Shown here: positions 17,257 to 26,018 of the stretch, piece after piece | Numbering within the stretch: position 1 is the first letter of the stretch | Layout: each line of letters begins with the position of its first letter | NCBI GenBank assembly: GCA_002339675.1 | Contig: DDKB01000008.1 | Location: 186,001 to 250,000 of the forward strand | Source of the DNA: Stutzerimonas stutzeri | GTDB lineage: Bacteria > Pseudomonadota > Gammaproteobacteria > Pseudomonadales > Pseudomonadaceae | DNA: 64,000 nt | Direction: 5' to 3' | Translations under genes and position numbers: made by a program | Notes under the pieces: generated by a model | Seen by the model: the letters and a program-made list of their open reading frames with translations, nothing else | Databases searched by the model: none | What the model was told of the DNA's origin: nothing

Positions 17257-18537
17257 ATGACTGACACCCGCAACGGCGAGGATTCCGGCAAGCTGCTCTA
17301 TTGCTCTTTCTGCGGCAAAAGCCAGCATGAAGTACGCAAGTTGATTGCCGGGCCCTCGGTCTTTATCTGCGACGAGTGCGTCGACCTGTGCAACGACATC
17401 ATCCGCGAGGAGGTGCAAGAAGCACAGGCCGAGAGCAGCGCGCAAAAACTGCCTGCGCCCAAGGAGATCAGCGGCATTCTCGACCAATACGTCATTGGTC
17501 AGGAACGTGCCAAAAAAATCCTCGCGGTAGCTGTTTACAACCATTACAAGCGGCTCAATCAGCGCGACAAGAAAGAAGAGGTCGAGCTGGGCAAGAGCAA
17601 CATTCTACTGATCGGACCGACCGGTTCGGGCAAGACTCTGCTGGCCGAAACCTTGGCTCGTCTGCTGAATGTGCCCTTTACCATCGCGGACGCGACGACG
17701 CTGACCGAAGCAGGTTACGTGGGTGAGGACGTCGAGAACATCATCCAGAAGTTGCTGCAGAAGTGTGACTACGACGTGGAAAAGGCCCAGATGGGCATCG
17801 TCTACATCGATGAGATCGACAAGATTTCCCGCAAGTCCGATAACCCCTCGATTACTCGCGACGTCTCCGGCGAAGGTGTGCAACAGGCACTGCTCAAGCT
17901 GATCGAGGGCACTGTCGCTTCGGTCCCGCCGCAAGGAGGACGCAAGCATCCGCAGCAGGAGTTTCTGCAGGTTGACACCCGCAATATCCTGTTCATTTGC
18001 GGCGGCGCCTTTGCAGGGTTGGAGAAAGTCATCCAGGGCCGATCGACCCAGGGCGGGATTGGCTTCAATGCCGAGGTTCGCAGCAAGGACCCGGGCAAGA
18101 AGATCGGCGAGTCGCTGCGAGCGGTCGAGCCGGACGACCTGGTGAAGTTCGGACTGATACCCGAGTTCGTTGGACGCCTGCCGGTAATCGCAACCTTGGA
18201 CGAGCTCGACGAGGCGGCGCTTATCCAGATCCTTACCGAGCCAAAGAACGCGCTGACCAAGCAGTATGCCAAGCTGTTCGAGCTTGAAGGCGTGGATCTC
18301 GAGTTTCGTACCGATGCACTCAAGGCCGTCGCTGCTCGCGCACTCGAGCGCAAGACCGGTGCTCGTGGGTTGCGGTCGATTCTCGAGGGCGTGCTGCTCG
18401 ATACGATGTACGAGATTCCCTCGCAGAAGGATGTCAGTAAGGTGGTCATCGATGAGAGCGTGATCGAGGGCACGTCCCAGCCGTTGCTGATCTACGAAAA
18501 CAGCGAGCCACCGGCGAAGGCAGCGCCTGACGCGTGA
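17257..18537 (+). CDS. clpX: ATP-dependent Clp protease ATP-binding subunit ClpX
   Basis: AAA+ unfoldase that recognises tagged substrates and threads them into ClpP. ATG 17257 gives 426 aa; the frame continues upstream, but the protein then starts MTDTRNGEDSGKLLYCSFCG as expected. The N-terminal zinc-binding domain has Cys16, Cys19, Cys38 and Cys41 (CSFC...CDEC). Walker A is GPTGSGKT, Walker B is VYIDEIDKI, the ClpP-docking IGF loop appears as IGF in GGIGFNAEV, and the sensor-2 region GARGLRSI is present. A terminator follows, separating it from lon. Confidence 0.98.
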   Translation: MTDTRNGEDSGKLLYCSFCGKSQHEVRKLIAGPSVFICDECVDLCNDIIREEVQEAQAESSAQKLPAPKEISGILDQYVIGQERAKKILAVAVYNHYKRLNQRDKKEEVELGKSNILLIGPTGSGKTLLAETLARLLNVPFTIADATTLTEAGYVGEDVENIIQKLLQKCDYDVEKAQMGIVYIDEIDKISRKSDNPSITRDVSGEGVQQALLKLIEGTVASVPPQGGRKHPQQEFLQVDTRNILFICGGAFAGLEKVIQGRSTQGGIGFNAEVRSKDPGKKIGESLRAVEPDDLVKFGLIPEFVGRLPVIATLDELDEAALIQILTEPKNALTKQYAKLFELEGVDLEFRTDALKAVAARALERKTGARGLRSILEGVLLDTMYEIPSQKDVSKVVIDESVIEGTSQPLLIYENSEPPAKAAPDA

Positions 18538-18542
18538 TACCA

Positions 18543-18566
18543 CAAAGGGGCCTGCGGGCCCTTTTG
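18543..18566 (+). terminator. Terminator after clpX
   Basis: Stem CAAAGGGGCC / GGCCCTTTTG (10 bp with one G-T pair), loop TGCG, 5 bp after the clpX stop. The 3' arm supplies TTTT, and CATTT follows. Confidence 0.75.
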
Positions 18567-18581
18567 CATTTCCGCGACATC

Positions 18582-18610
18582 CTTGTTTTTTGCCCTGCGC
18601 GCCCTCATCT
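18582..18610 (+). promoter_or_regulatory. Possible heat-shock (sigma-32) promoter of lon
   Basis: CTTGTT (18582-18587) and CCTCAT within CCCTCATCT (18602-18610) are 15 bp apart, resembling the sigma-32 pattern CTTGAA-N13-17-CCCCAT. It lies about 55-80 bp before the lon start. Lon genes are commonly sigma-32 controlled; here the match is partial. Confidence 0.35.
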
Positions 18611-18664
18611 TGATTGCCAGGGTGTTTCCCGTTCACGCCGTATGGCCGTCGTAGAGCTTAATTT

Positions 18665-21061
18665 ATGAACACAACCATCGAATTGCCCCTCTTGCCACTG
18701 CGTGACGTCGTGGTTTACCCACACATGGTGATTCCGCTGTTCGTCGGCCGGGAAAAATCCATCGAGGCCCTCGAGTCGGCGATGGCCGGTGACAAGCAGA
18801 TCCTGTTGCTTGCACAAAAAAATCCGGCTGATGACGATCCGTCCGAAGAGGGTCTGTACCGCGTAGGCACAGTCGCCACCGTGCTGCAGCTGCTCAAGCT
18901 GCCTGATGGCACGGTCAAGGTGCTGGTCGAAGGCGAGCAGCGCGGCGTCATCGAGCGTTTCGTCGAAGCCGACGATCATTGCCGCGCCGAAGTGGCGCTG
19001 ATCGAGGAAGCCGAAACTGAGGAGCGCGAAGCAGAGGTCTTCGTACGCAGCCTGCTGAGCCAGTTCGAGCAATACGTGCAGCTGGGCAAAAAGGTGCCGG
19101 CCGAGGTGCTGTCCTCGCTGGCGAGCATCGATGAGCCGGCGCGCCTGGTTGATACCATGGCTGCGCATATGGCGCTGAAGATCGAGCAGAAGCAGGCGAT
19201 CCTCGAGATCACCGATCTGCCGGCGCGGGTCGAACACGTGCTTGCGCTGCTCGATGCCGAGATCGACTTGCTGCAGGTGGAAAAGCGAATCCGCGGCCGC
19301 GTTAAGAAGCAGATGGAGCGTAGCCAGCGCGAGTACTACCTGAACGAGCAGATGAAGGCCATTCAGAAGGAGCTCGGTGACATCGATGAAGGGCACAATG
19401 AAATCGACGACCTGAAGCAGCGCATCGAAAAGGCTGGACTGAGCAAGGACGCCCACGCCAAGGCTACAACCGAGCTGAACAAGCTCAAGCAGATGTCGCC
19501 GATGTCGGCCGAGGCCACGGTGGTACGTACCTATATCGACTGGCTGGTAAACGTCCCGTGGAAAGCCGCGAGCAAGGTTCGCCTGGACCTGGCCAAGGCC
19601 GAGGAAGTGCTCGATGCCGATCACTACGGTCTGGAGGAGGTGAAGGACCGTATCCTTGAGTACCTGGCCGTGCAGAAGCGCGTAAAAAAGCTCAAGGGAC
19701 CGGTGCTCTGTCTGGTTGGCCCGCCCGGTGTCGGCAAGACGTCGCTGGCAGAATCCATCGCGCGCTCGACCAACCGCAAGTTCGTGCGCATGGCGCTCGG
19801 CGGTGTGCGTGACGAGGCCGAAATTCGCGGACATCGCCGTACCTATATCGGCTCGATGCCCGGTCGCCTGATCCAGAAGATGAGCAAGGTAGGGGTGCGC
19901 AACCCGCTGTTTCTGCTGGACGAGATCGACAAGATGGGTAACGACATGCGCGGCGATCCCGCCTCTGCGCTGCTCGAAGTTCTCGATCCCGAACAGAACC
20001 ACAACTTTAACGACCATTACCTGGAGGTCGATTACGACCTGTCAGACGTGATGTTCCTGTGCACCGCCAACTCGATGAACATTCCGGCACCGCTGCTGGA
20101 TCGCATGGAAATCATCCGCCTTCCCGGCTACACCGAAGACGAGAAAATCAACATCGCGGTTCGCTATCTCGTGCCGAAGCAGGTCGAGGCAAACGGCCTT
20201 AAAAAGACCGAGCTGCTGTTCGATGCTGACGCCCTGCGCGACATCATCCGTTATTACACCCGCGAGGCCGGCGTGCGTGGATTGGAGCGCCAGATTGCCA
20301 AGGTGTGCCGCAAGGTGGTCAAGGAGCACGCGGCGGAAAAGCGCTTCGAGGTCACCGTCTCAGCGGAGACGCTCGAGCATTACTTGGGCGTGCGCAAGTT
20401 CCGCTATGGCCTCGCCGAGCAGCAGGATCAGGTGGGCCAGGTCACGGGCCTGGCCTGGACGCAGGTCGGCGGCGAACTGCTGACGATCGAGGCGGCGGTG
20501 GTTCCGGGCAAGGGCCGACTGACCAAGACCGGCTCGTTGGGTGATGTCATGGGCGAGTCGATTACCGCGGCGCTTACCGTCGTGCGCAGCCGTGCGAAAA
20601 GCCTGGGCATCGCCCCGGATTTTCATGAGAAGCAGGACATCCACATCCACGTTCCGGAGGGCGCGACGCCGAAGGACGGCCCGAGTGCGGGCATCGGCAT
20701 GTGCACGGCACTGGTGTCGGCGCTGACGCAGATTCCAGTGCGCGCCGAAGTGGCGATGACCGGCGAGATTACCCTGCGTGGCCAGGTGCTGGCCATCGGT
20801 GGTTTGAAGGAGAAGTTGCTGGCTGCTCACCGTGGCGGAATCAAGACGGTGATCATTCCCGAAGAGAATCAGCGTGACCTGAAAGAGATTCCCGAGAATA
20901 TTAAGCAGGACCTGCAGATTAAACCGGTGAAGTGGATTGACGAAGTCCTCCAAATTGCGCTGCAATACGCGCCGGAGCCCTTGCCCGATGCGGCTTCCGA
21001 TATCGTTGCAAAGGACGACAAGCGCGAATCTGATTCCAAGGAGCGAATCAGCACGCATTAG
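18665..21061 (+). CDS. lon: ATP-dependent protease Lon
   Basis: Soluble AAA+ serine protease that degrades misfolded and regulatory proteins. The 798-aa product has the N-terminal substrate-binding LAN domain (about 1-205, starting LPLLPLRDVVVYPHMVIPLFVGREKS), a coiled-coil stretch (REYYLNEQMKAIQKELG), Walker A GPPGVGKTS, Walker B FLLDEIDKM, and the protease domain with the catalytic Ser in PKDGPSAGIGM and Lys in GGLKEKLLAAHRGG. Start ATG 18665 gives exactly the expected N-terminus; the ribosome binding site (GAGCTTAATTT) is weak. hupB follows on the same strand from its own strong promoter. Confidence 0.98.
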   Translation: MNTTIELPLLPLRDVVVYPHMVIPLFVGREKSIEALESAMAGDKQILLLAQKNPADDDPSEEGLYRVGTVATVLQLLKLPDGTVKVLVEGEQRGVIERFVEADDHCRAEVALIEEAETEEREAEVFVRSLLSQFEQYVQLGKKVPAEVLSSLASIDEPARLVDTMAAHMALKIEQKQAILEITDLPARVEHVLALLDAEIDLLQVEKRIRGRVKKQMERSQREYYLNEQMKAIQKELGDIDEGHNEIDDLKQRIEKAGLSKDAHAKATTELNKLKQMSPMSAEATVVRTYIDWLVNVPWKAASKVRLDLAKAEEVLDADHYGLEEVKDRILEYLAVQKRVKKLKGPVLCLVGPPGVGKTSLAESIARSTNRKFVRMALGGVRDEAEIRGHRRTYIGSMPGRLIQKMSKVGVRNPLFLLDEIDKMGNDMRGDPASALLEVLDPEQNHNFNDHYLEVDYDLSDVMFLCTANSMNIPAPLLDRMEIIRLPGYTEDEKINIAVRYLVPKQVEANGLKKTELLFDADALRDIIRYYTREAGVRGLERQIAKVCRKVVKEHAAEKRFEVTVSAETLEHYLGVRKFRYGLAEQQDQVGQVTGLAWTQVGGELLTIEAAVVPGKGRLTKTGSLGDVMGESITAALTVVRSRAKSLGIAPDFHEKQDIHIHVPEGATPKDGPSAGIGMCTALVSALTQIPVRAEVAMTGEITLRGQVLAIGGLKEKLLAAHRGGIKTVIIPEENQRDLKEIPENIKQDLQIKPVKWIDEVLQIALQYAPEPLPDAASDIVAKDDKRESDSKERISTH

Positions 21062-21075
21062 TCTGAAAGGCATTG

Positions 21076-21105
21076 TTGACACATTTTCGGTGGCCTTGAT
21101 ATAAG
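21076..21105 (+). promoter_or_regulatory. Predicted strong sigma-70 promoter of hupB
   Basis: Perfect -35 TTGACA (21076-21081) and -10 TATAAG (21100-21105) with an 18-bp spacer, 90 bp before the hupB start codon. It leaves an untranslated leader of roughly 85 nt that turns AT-rich (CACCCAAAAAATTATAG). Confidence 0.7.
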
Positions 21106-21195
21106 CCGGCGCCTTGCGCTGTTGCTATTAGGGTGCCGCTTTGCTTACACCCAAAAAATTATAGATACGACTCAACAGAAATAAGGGGACTTAGA

Positions 21196-21468
21196 GTGAA
21201 CAAGTCGGAACTGATCGATGCAATCGCCGCATCTGCTGATATCCCGAAAGCTGTTGCTGGCCGAGCGCTGGATGCAGTGATTGAATCCGTCACTGGCGCT
21301 CTGAAGGCCGGTGACTCCGTGGTGCTGGTTGGTTTCGGTACTTTCGCTGTCAAGGAACGCGCTGCCCGCACTGGCCGCAACCCGCAGACTGGCAAGCCGA
21401 TCAACATCGCCGCAGCCAAGATCCCGGGTTTTAAGGCTGGTAAAGCTTTGAAGGACGCTGTCAACTAA
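21196..21468 (+). CDS. hupB: DNA-binding protein HU-beta
   Basis: Nucleoid-associated histone-like protein, 90 aa, that bends DNA as a dimer. The GTG start at 21196 (MNKSELIDAIAASADI) has AAGGGG upstream at good spacing; the longer frame from 21133 would add a non-homologous N-terminus. The HU signature GFGTFAVKERAARTGRNP and the DNA-binding arm RNPQTGKPINI are intact, ending KAGKALKDAVN. A single gene with its own promoter and a strong terminator at 21590. Confidence 0.98.
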   Translation: MNKSELIDAIAASADIPKAVAGRALDAVIESVTGALKAGDSVVLVGFGTFAVKERAARTGRNPQTGKPINIAAAKIPGFKAGKALKDAVN

Positions 21469-21589
21469 GCGTTTTCGATCCGGCCGGCGTCGGCTCTTCC
21501 GATGCTGGCTTGGGGCGGTGATTCGAGCAGGCAACGCTTGTTGGGTCAGGGCCTGGGGGATAAGGCCCGGCCGCTCCAAAAGCTCCGAG

Positions 21590-21619
21590 AAGGCGCATCC
21601 CTGGATGCGCCTTTCTTTT
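21590..21619 (+). terminator. Terminator after hupB
   Basis: AAGGCGCATC (21590-21599) pairs with GATGCGCCTT (21604-21613) around a CCTG loop, followed by TCTTTTA. The stem is perfect and the T tract good. It sits about 120 bp after the hupB stop; the stretch between them has no gene. Confidence 0.85.
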
Positions 21620-21674
21620 ATCCGGATTCCACCCGTGCTGCCGCGACATGGCGCAGCTGACTCCTGGGGGACGC

Positions 21675-23528
21675 ATGCTTCAGAACATCAGGGACAATTC
21701 ACAAGGCTGGATTGCCAAAACGATCATCGGTGTCATCGTGATGCTGCTCGCGTTGACCGGCTTCGATGCCATTTTCAATGCGGTGAACAACACCCGTGAC
21801 GCTGCCGAAGTCAATGGCGAGAAGATTTCGCTGGATGAGCTGAACCAGGCGATGAACATGCAGCGTCGGCAGCTGGCGCAGCAGTTGGGGGGCAATTTCG
21901 ATCCCTCGATGCTGGACGACAAGCTGGTGCGCGAATCGTCGTTGCGCTCGCTCATTGATCGAGCCTTGTTGCTGCAGGGCGCCGAGGACGCGGATTTTGC
22001 TTTCTCCGAGACGGCGCTGGACCAGTTGATCCTGCAGACCCCGGAGTTCGTCGTGGATGGCAAGTTCGACGCGTCACGCTTCGATCAGGTCATCCAGGGC
22101 ATGGGCTATACCCGCCTGCAGTTCCGCGAGCTACTGAAGCAGGAAATGCTGATCGGCCAGCTTCGCGCGGGTATTTCCGGATCGGGCTTCGTCACCGACG
22201 AGCAGATCCAGGCATTTGCGCGCCTGGAGCAGCAAACCCGGGATTTCGCCACCGTCACCTTGCCGGCTGATGCCGATGCGATCGAGGTGAGCGATCAGGA
22301 AGCGCAGGACTACTACGACCAGAACACCGATCGATTCCGTTCCCCGGAGCAGGTTGTCCTCGAATACGTCGAGCTGAATAAGGAATCCTTTTTCGATCAG
22401 GTCGAAGTGGCGGACGCGGATGTCGAGTCGCTGTACAAGCAGCGAATCGCCAATCTGGCGGAGCAGCGGCGCGCCGCCCACATCCTGATCGAAGCCGAGG
22501 ACGGCAAGGATGCCGAGGCCAAGGCGAAGATCGAGAAGATCGCCGAACGGCTGGCAGCAGGTGAAGACTTCGCAGCGGTGGCCAAGTCGGTTTCCGAAGA
22601 CCCTGGCTCGGCCAGTGTAGGCGGTGACCTCGGCTTTGCCGGGCCTGGTGTCTACGACCCCGCGTTCGAAAAGGCGCTCTACGCCCTCGAGAAGGGCCAG
22701 GTGTCGAAGCCGGTCCGGTCCGAGTTCGGCTGGCATCTGATCAAGCTGCTCGACGTACAATCGCCCGAGGTGCCCTCGCTGGATAGCCTGAAGCCAGAGC
22801 TGGTGCGCGAACTGAAAGCGCAACAAGTCGAGCAGCGTTTTGTCGAGGCGAGCAAGCAACTCGAGGACAGTGCGTTCGAATCATCCGACCTGGCGCAGCC
22901 CGCTCAGGAGCTCGGGCTCAAAGTGGTCACCACCGAACCGTTCGGACGCGACGGGGGTGCCGGAATCGCCGCCAATCGGCAAGTGATTCAGGCCGCTTTC
23001 AGCGACGAAGTGCTGGTCGACGGCGCCAACAGCGGTGTGATCGAGCTGGACCCCGATACGGTCGTGGCCGTTCGCGTCAAGCAGCATCTCGAGCCGGAAG
23101 TCCTGCCCTTCGATCAGGTCAAGCAGGACATCACCGCACAGCTGCAACACAGCAAGGCCGCAGAAAAAGCGCAGGAAGCTGGCGAGAAGTTGGTGGCTTC
23201 GTTGCGCAAAGGCGAGCAGAGTGAACAACAGTGGCAGCCGGTCGAGGCGGCATCGCGCAATCAGGAAGGGGTTGACCCTGCTGTGCTTCAGCAAGTGTTT
23301 CGGATGCCGAAGCCCGAAACGCGTGACAAGCCGACCTACGGCACCGTTCGCTTGGCGGATGGGGACTACGTAGTCATTCGCCTGAACGGCGTCAGTGAAC
23401 CCAAGAGTGAGCTGACCGAAGAAGAGAAGCAGAACTATCGACGCTTCCTCGCTTCGCGAAGCGGCCAGCAGGACTTTGCCGCCTACCGCGACATGCTCCA
23501 CGCAAAGGCCGATATCGAAACATTCTGA
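21675..23528 (+). CDS. ppiD: Periplasmic folding chaperone PpiD (parvulin-type PPIase)
   Basis: Inner-membrane-anchored periplasmic chaperone acting at the SecYEG exit. ATG 21675 with GGGGGAC upstream gives 617 aa beginning MLQNIRDNSQGWIAK, the standard start. One membrane helix (about residues 16-36, TIIGVIVMLLALTGFDAIF) is followed by an N-terminal SurA-like chaperone region and a parvulin domain at about 255-365 (RRAAHILIEAEDGKDAE ... SVGGDLGFAGPG ... FGWHLIKL), then a C-terminal helical region. PpiD parvulin domains often have no isomerase activity, which cannot be judged here. Ends at a bidirectional terminator shared with fabI. Confidence 0.95.
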   Translation: MLQNIRDNSQGWIAKTIIGVIVMLLALTGFDAIFNAVNNTRDAAEVNGEKISLDELNQAMNMQRRQLAQQLGGNFDPSMLDDKLVRESSLRSLIDRALLLQGAEDADFAFSETALDQLILQTPEFVVDGKFDASRFDQVIQGMGYTRLQFRELLKQEMLIGQLRAGISGSGFVTDEQIQAFARLEQQTRDFATVTLPADADAIEVSDQEAQDYYDQNTDRFRSPEQVVLEYVELNKESFFDQVEVADADVESLYKQRIANLAEQRRAAHILIEAEDGKDAEAKAKIEKIAERLAAGEDFAAVAKSVSEDPGSASVGGDLGFAGPGVYDPAFEKALYALEKGQVSKPVRSEFGWHLIKLLDVQSPEVPSLDSLKPELVRELKAQQVEQRFVEASKQLEDSAFESSDLAQPAQELGLKVVTTEPFGRDGGAGIAANRQVIQAAFSDEVLVDGANSGVIELDPDTVVAVRVKQHLEPEVLPFDQVKQDITAQLQHSKAAEKAQEAGEKLVASLRKGEQSEQQWQPVEAASRNQEGVDPAVLQQVFRMPKPETRDKPTYGTVRLADGDYVVIRLNGVSEPKSELTEEEKQNYRRFLASRSGQQDFAAYRDMLHAKADIETF

Positions 23529-23541
23529 CCGAGCGTAGTGC

Positions 23542-23573
23542 AAAAAAAACCCGCATACGATGCGGGTTTTTTT
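23542..23573. terminator. Bidirectional terminator between ppiD and fabI
   Basis: CCCGCAT / ATGCGGG stem with an ACG loop, flanked by eight A on the left and seven T on the right, so it can end transcription from both strands. It lies between the convergent ppiD and fabI stops. Confidence 0.9.
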
Positions 23574-23589
23574 ATGTGCTGCCGTTGGA

Positions 23590-24384
23590 TCAGTCTTCCA
23601 TCGCGCCCATTGCCGTGGTGTTGAAGCCACCGTCGACGTAGAGGATCTCTCCACTGATGCCAGATGCCAAGTCGGAGCAGAGGAAGGCGCCAGCGTTGCC
23701 GACCTCCTCGATGGTCACGTTGCGCCGCAGCGGGGTCTGTTTTTCGTTGGCGGCGAGCATCTTGCGGAAGCTCTTGATGCCAGAGGCCGCCAGGGTGCGG
23801 ATCGGGCCTGCCGAAACAGCGTTGACCCGAGTGCCTTCTGGGCCGAGGCTGCCGGCCAGGTACCGTACGCCTGCTTCGAGGCTCGCCTTGGCCATGCCCA
23901 TTACGTTGTAGTTCGGCATGGTGCGTTCGGCACCTAAGTATGACAGGGTCAGGATGCTGCCGTTACGGCCCTTCATCATCGGGCGTCCGGCCTTCGCCAA
24001 GGCGACCAGGCTGTAGGCGCTGATGTCGTGAGCGATGCGGAAACCGTCGCGCGTGGTGACTTCGGTGAAGTCGCCATCGAGCTGATCGCCCGGCGCGAAG
24101 CCTACGGAATGGACGATGCCATCCAGGCCATCCCATTTCTTGCCCAGCGCCTCGAACACCTGGATGATCTCGTCATCGCTGGCCACGTCGCATGGGAAGC
24201 ACAGCTCCGGGCCCGAGCCCCAGGTCGCAGCGAACTCTTCCACGCGGCCTTTCAGCTTTTCGTTCTGATAGGTAAAGGCCAGTTCGGCCCCTTCACGGTG
24301 CATGGCTGCCGCGATGCCGGACGCAATAGACAGCTTGCTGGCAACGCCAACGATCAGTACGCGCTTACCGGTTAGAAAACCCAT
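23590..24384 (-). CDS. fabI: Enoyl-[acyl-carrier-protein] reductase [NADH] FabI
   Basis: Last reductive step of each fatty acid elongation cycle; the triclosan-target type. ATG 24384 gives 264 aa starting MGFLTGKRVLIVGVAS; the frame extends upstream but the extension is not family-like. Active-site residues are Tyr149 and Tyr159 with Lys166 (SYLGAERTMPNY-x6-K), equal to E. coli Tyr146, Tyr156 and Lys163. The NADH-binding segment is VGVASKLSIASGIA. The first 20 bp overlap the 3' end of the upstream ABC ATPase gene, so its ribosome binding site (GAGGGACAAGCAC) lies inside that gene and the two may be co-transcribed. Confidence 0.97.
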   Translation of the reverse strand: MGFLTGKRVLIVGVASKLSIASGIAAAMHREGAELAFTYQNEKLKGRVEEFAATWGSGPELCFPCDVASDDEIIQVFEALGKKWDGLDGIVHSVGFAPGDQLDGDFTEVTTRDGFRIAHDISAYSLVALAKAGRPMMKGRNGSILTLSYLGAERTMPNYNVMGMAKASLEAGVRYLAGSLGPEGTRVNAVSAGPIRTLAASGIKSFRKMLAANEKQTPLRRNVTIEEVGNAGAFLCSDLASGISGEILYVDGGFNTTAMGAMED

Positions 24385-26017
24385 GTGCTTGTCCCTCTTC
24401 TGGTTGTTCGTCAGTGGCCGGTGGTGCCATGAAGGCCGATTCCAGCAACTGTCGTGTATACGGATGTTGAGGAGCGGCAAAGATGCTCTCTGCCGTGCCC
24501 TGTTCGACCACCTGGCCCTGCTTGACCACCATCATCTGGTGACTGAGCGCCCGTACCACCGCCAAGTCATGGCTGATGAACAGGTAGGTCAGGTTGTATT
24601 TCTCCTGCAGTGACCGCAGCAGCTCGACCACCTGCCGCTGTACCGTGCGATCCAGCGCCGAGGTCGGTTCGTCGAGCAGGATCAGCTCAGGCTTGAGTAC
24701 CAGCGCCCTGGCGATCGCGATCCGCTGCCGCTGGCCCCCTGAAAATTCGTGGGGATAGCGGTGGCGGCTTTCGGGGTCGAGGCCTACTTCGACCAGTGCA
24801 TCCTTGATGGCCTGCGCCTGTTCTGCGGCGGAGCCGATTCCATGAATGCCCAGCCCTTCGCCAACGATCTGGCCCACCGACATGCGAGGGCTGAGGCTGC
24901 CGAAGGGGTCCTGGAAGACCACCTGCATTTGCCGTCGCAACGGCCGCACTGCCCTTTGCGACAGGCCCTGCAGCGGCCGGTCCTGAAATCGGATCTCGCC
25001 GTTGCTGGCAATCAGACGCAGGATTGCCAGCCCCAGCGTGGATTTACCCGAGCCGCTTTCCCCGACGATGCCCAGCGTCTGGCCCTTTGGCAAGCTGAAG
25101 GTGACTCCGTCCACCGCCTTGATGTGATCGACGGTATGGCGGAACAAGCCTTTCTTGACTGGAAACCAGACCCGCAAATCCTTGACCTCCAGCAGGGTCG
25201 GTCCCTCACCGTCGACGGCGACCGGGCCACCGCTGGGCTCCGCTGCCAGCAATTCCCGGGTATAGGGGTGCTGCGGCGCACGGAACAATTGTTCGCAAGG
25301 CGCTTGTTCGACGACGCAACCGCTCTGCATGACACATACATGATGCGCGATGCGCCGGACGAGGTTCAGGTCGTGGCTGATCAGCAGCAGCGCCATGCCC
25401 AGCCGGGCCTGCAATTCCTTCAGCAGTTCGAGTATTTTCAGCTGCACGGTGACGTCGAGCGCTGTCGTCGGTTCGTCGGCAATCAGCAGTTCGGGCTCGT
25501 TGGCCAGTGCCATGGCGATCACTACACGCTGTCGTTGGCCGCCGGAGAGCTCGTGGGGATAGGCGCGGATGCGCTTGGACGGCTCCGGGATGCCGACCAG
25601 TTCGAGCAACTCCAGCGTGCGCGCCGTCGCCGCCTTGCCAGTGAGCCCCTTATGGATCAGCAACACCTCGTTGATCTGCTTTCCGATCGTGTGCAGCGGA
25701 TTGAGCGAGGTCATTGGCTCCTGGAAGACCATGGCGATGCGGTTGCCGCGGATGCGGCGCATACGCTTTTCCGACGCCTTGAGCAGGTCTTCGCCTCCGT
25801 AGAGAATTTCGCCGGCCGGATGACGCGCGAGGGGGTAGGGCAGCAGGCGCAGTATCGAATGCGCCGTCACCGATTTGCCCGAACCACTTTCGCCAACGAG
25901 GGCAAGCGTCTCGCCTTTGCGGATGTCGAAGCTGACATGATTCACGACGCGTTGTACCCGGTCGCCCGAGACGAACTCGACGGCCAGGTCGCGGACCTGA
26001 ATAAGCGTCTCGGTCAT
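24365..26017 (-). CDS. yejF: Yej-type peptide ABC transporter, dual ATPase subunit
   Basis: Cytoplasmic ATPase with two fused nucleotide-binding domains, 550 aa, powering the YejB/YejE permease. Each half has a Walker A GESGSGKS, an ABC signature (ELSGGQRQRVVIA and EFSGGQRQRIAIA) and a Walker B (LLIADEPTTALD and LILLDEPTSALD). C-terminal regions after each half carry the oligopeptide-transporter motif QHPYTR. Start ATG 26017 has GAGGAAATAGC upstream; a longer frame exists but lacks support. Last gene of the five-gene transporter operon, one base from the yejE stop; its 3' end overlaps the fabI start. Confidence 0.94.
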   Translation of the reverse strand: MTETLIQVRDLAVEFVSGDRVQRVVNHVSFDIRKGETLALVGESGSGKSVTAHSILRLLPYPLARHPAGEILYGGEDLLKASEKRMRRIRGNRIAMVFQEPMTSLNPLHTIGKQINEVLLIHKGLTGKAATARTLELLELVGIPEPSKRIRAYPHELSGGQRQRVVIAMALANEPELLIADEPTTALDVTVQLKILELLKELQARLGMALLLISHDLNLVRRIAHHVCVMQSGCVVEQAPCEQLFRAPQHPYTRELLAAEPSGGPVAVDGEGPTLLEVKDLRVWFPVKKGLFRHTVDHIKAVDGVTFSLPKGQTLGIVGESGSGKSTLGLAILRLIASNGEIRFQDRPLQGLSQRAVRPLRRQMQVVFQDPFGSLSPRMSVGQIVGEGLGIHGIGSAAEQAQAIKDALVEVGLDPESRHRYPHEFSGGQRQRIAIARALVLKPELILLDEPTSALDRTVQRQVVELLRSLQEKYNLTYLFISHDLAVVRALSHQMMVVKQGQVVEQGTAESIFAAPQHPYTRQLLESAFMAPPATDEQPEEGQAHGFSNR

Positions 26018-26018
26018 G

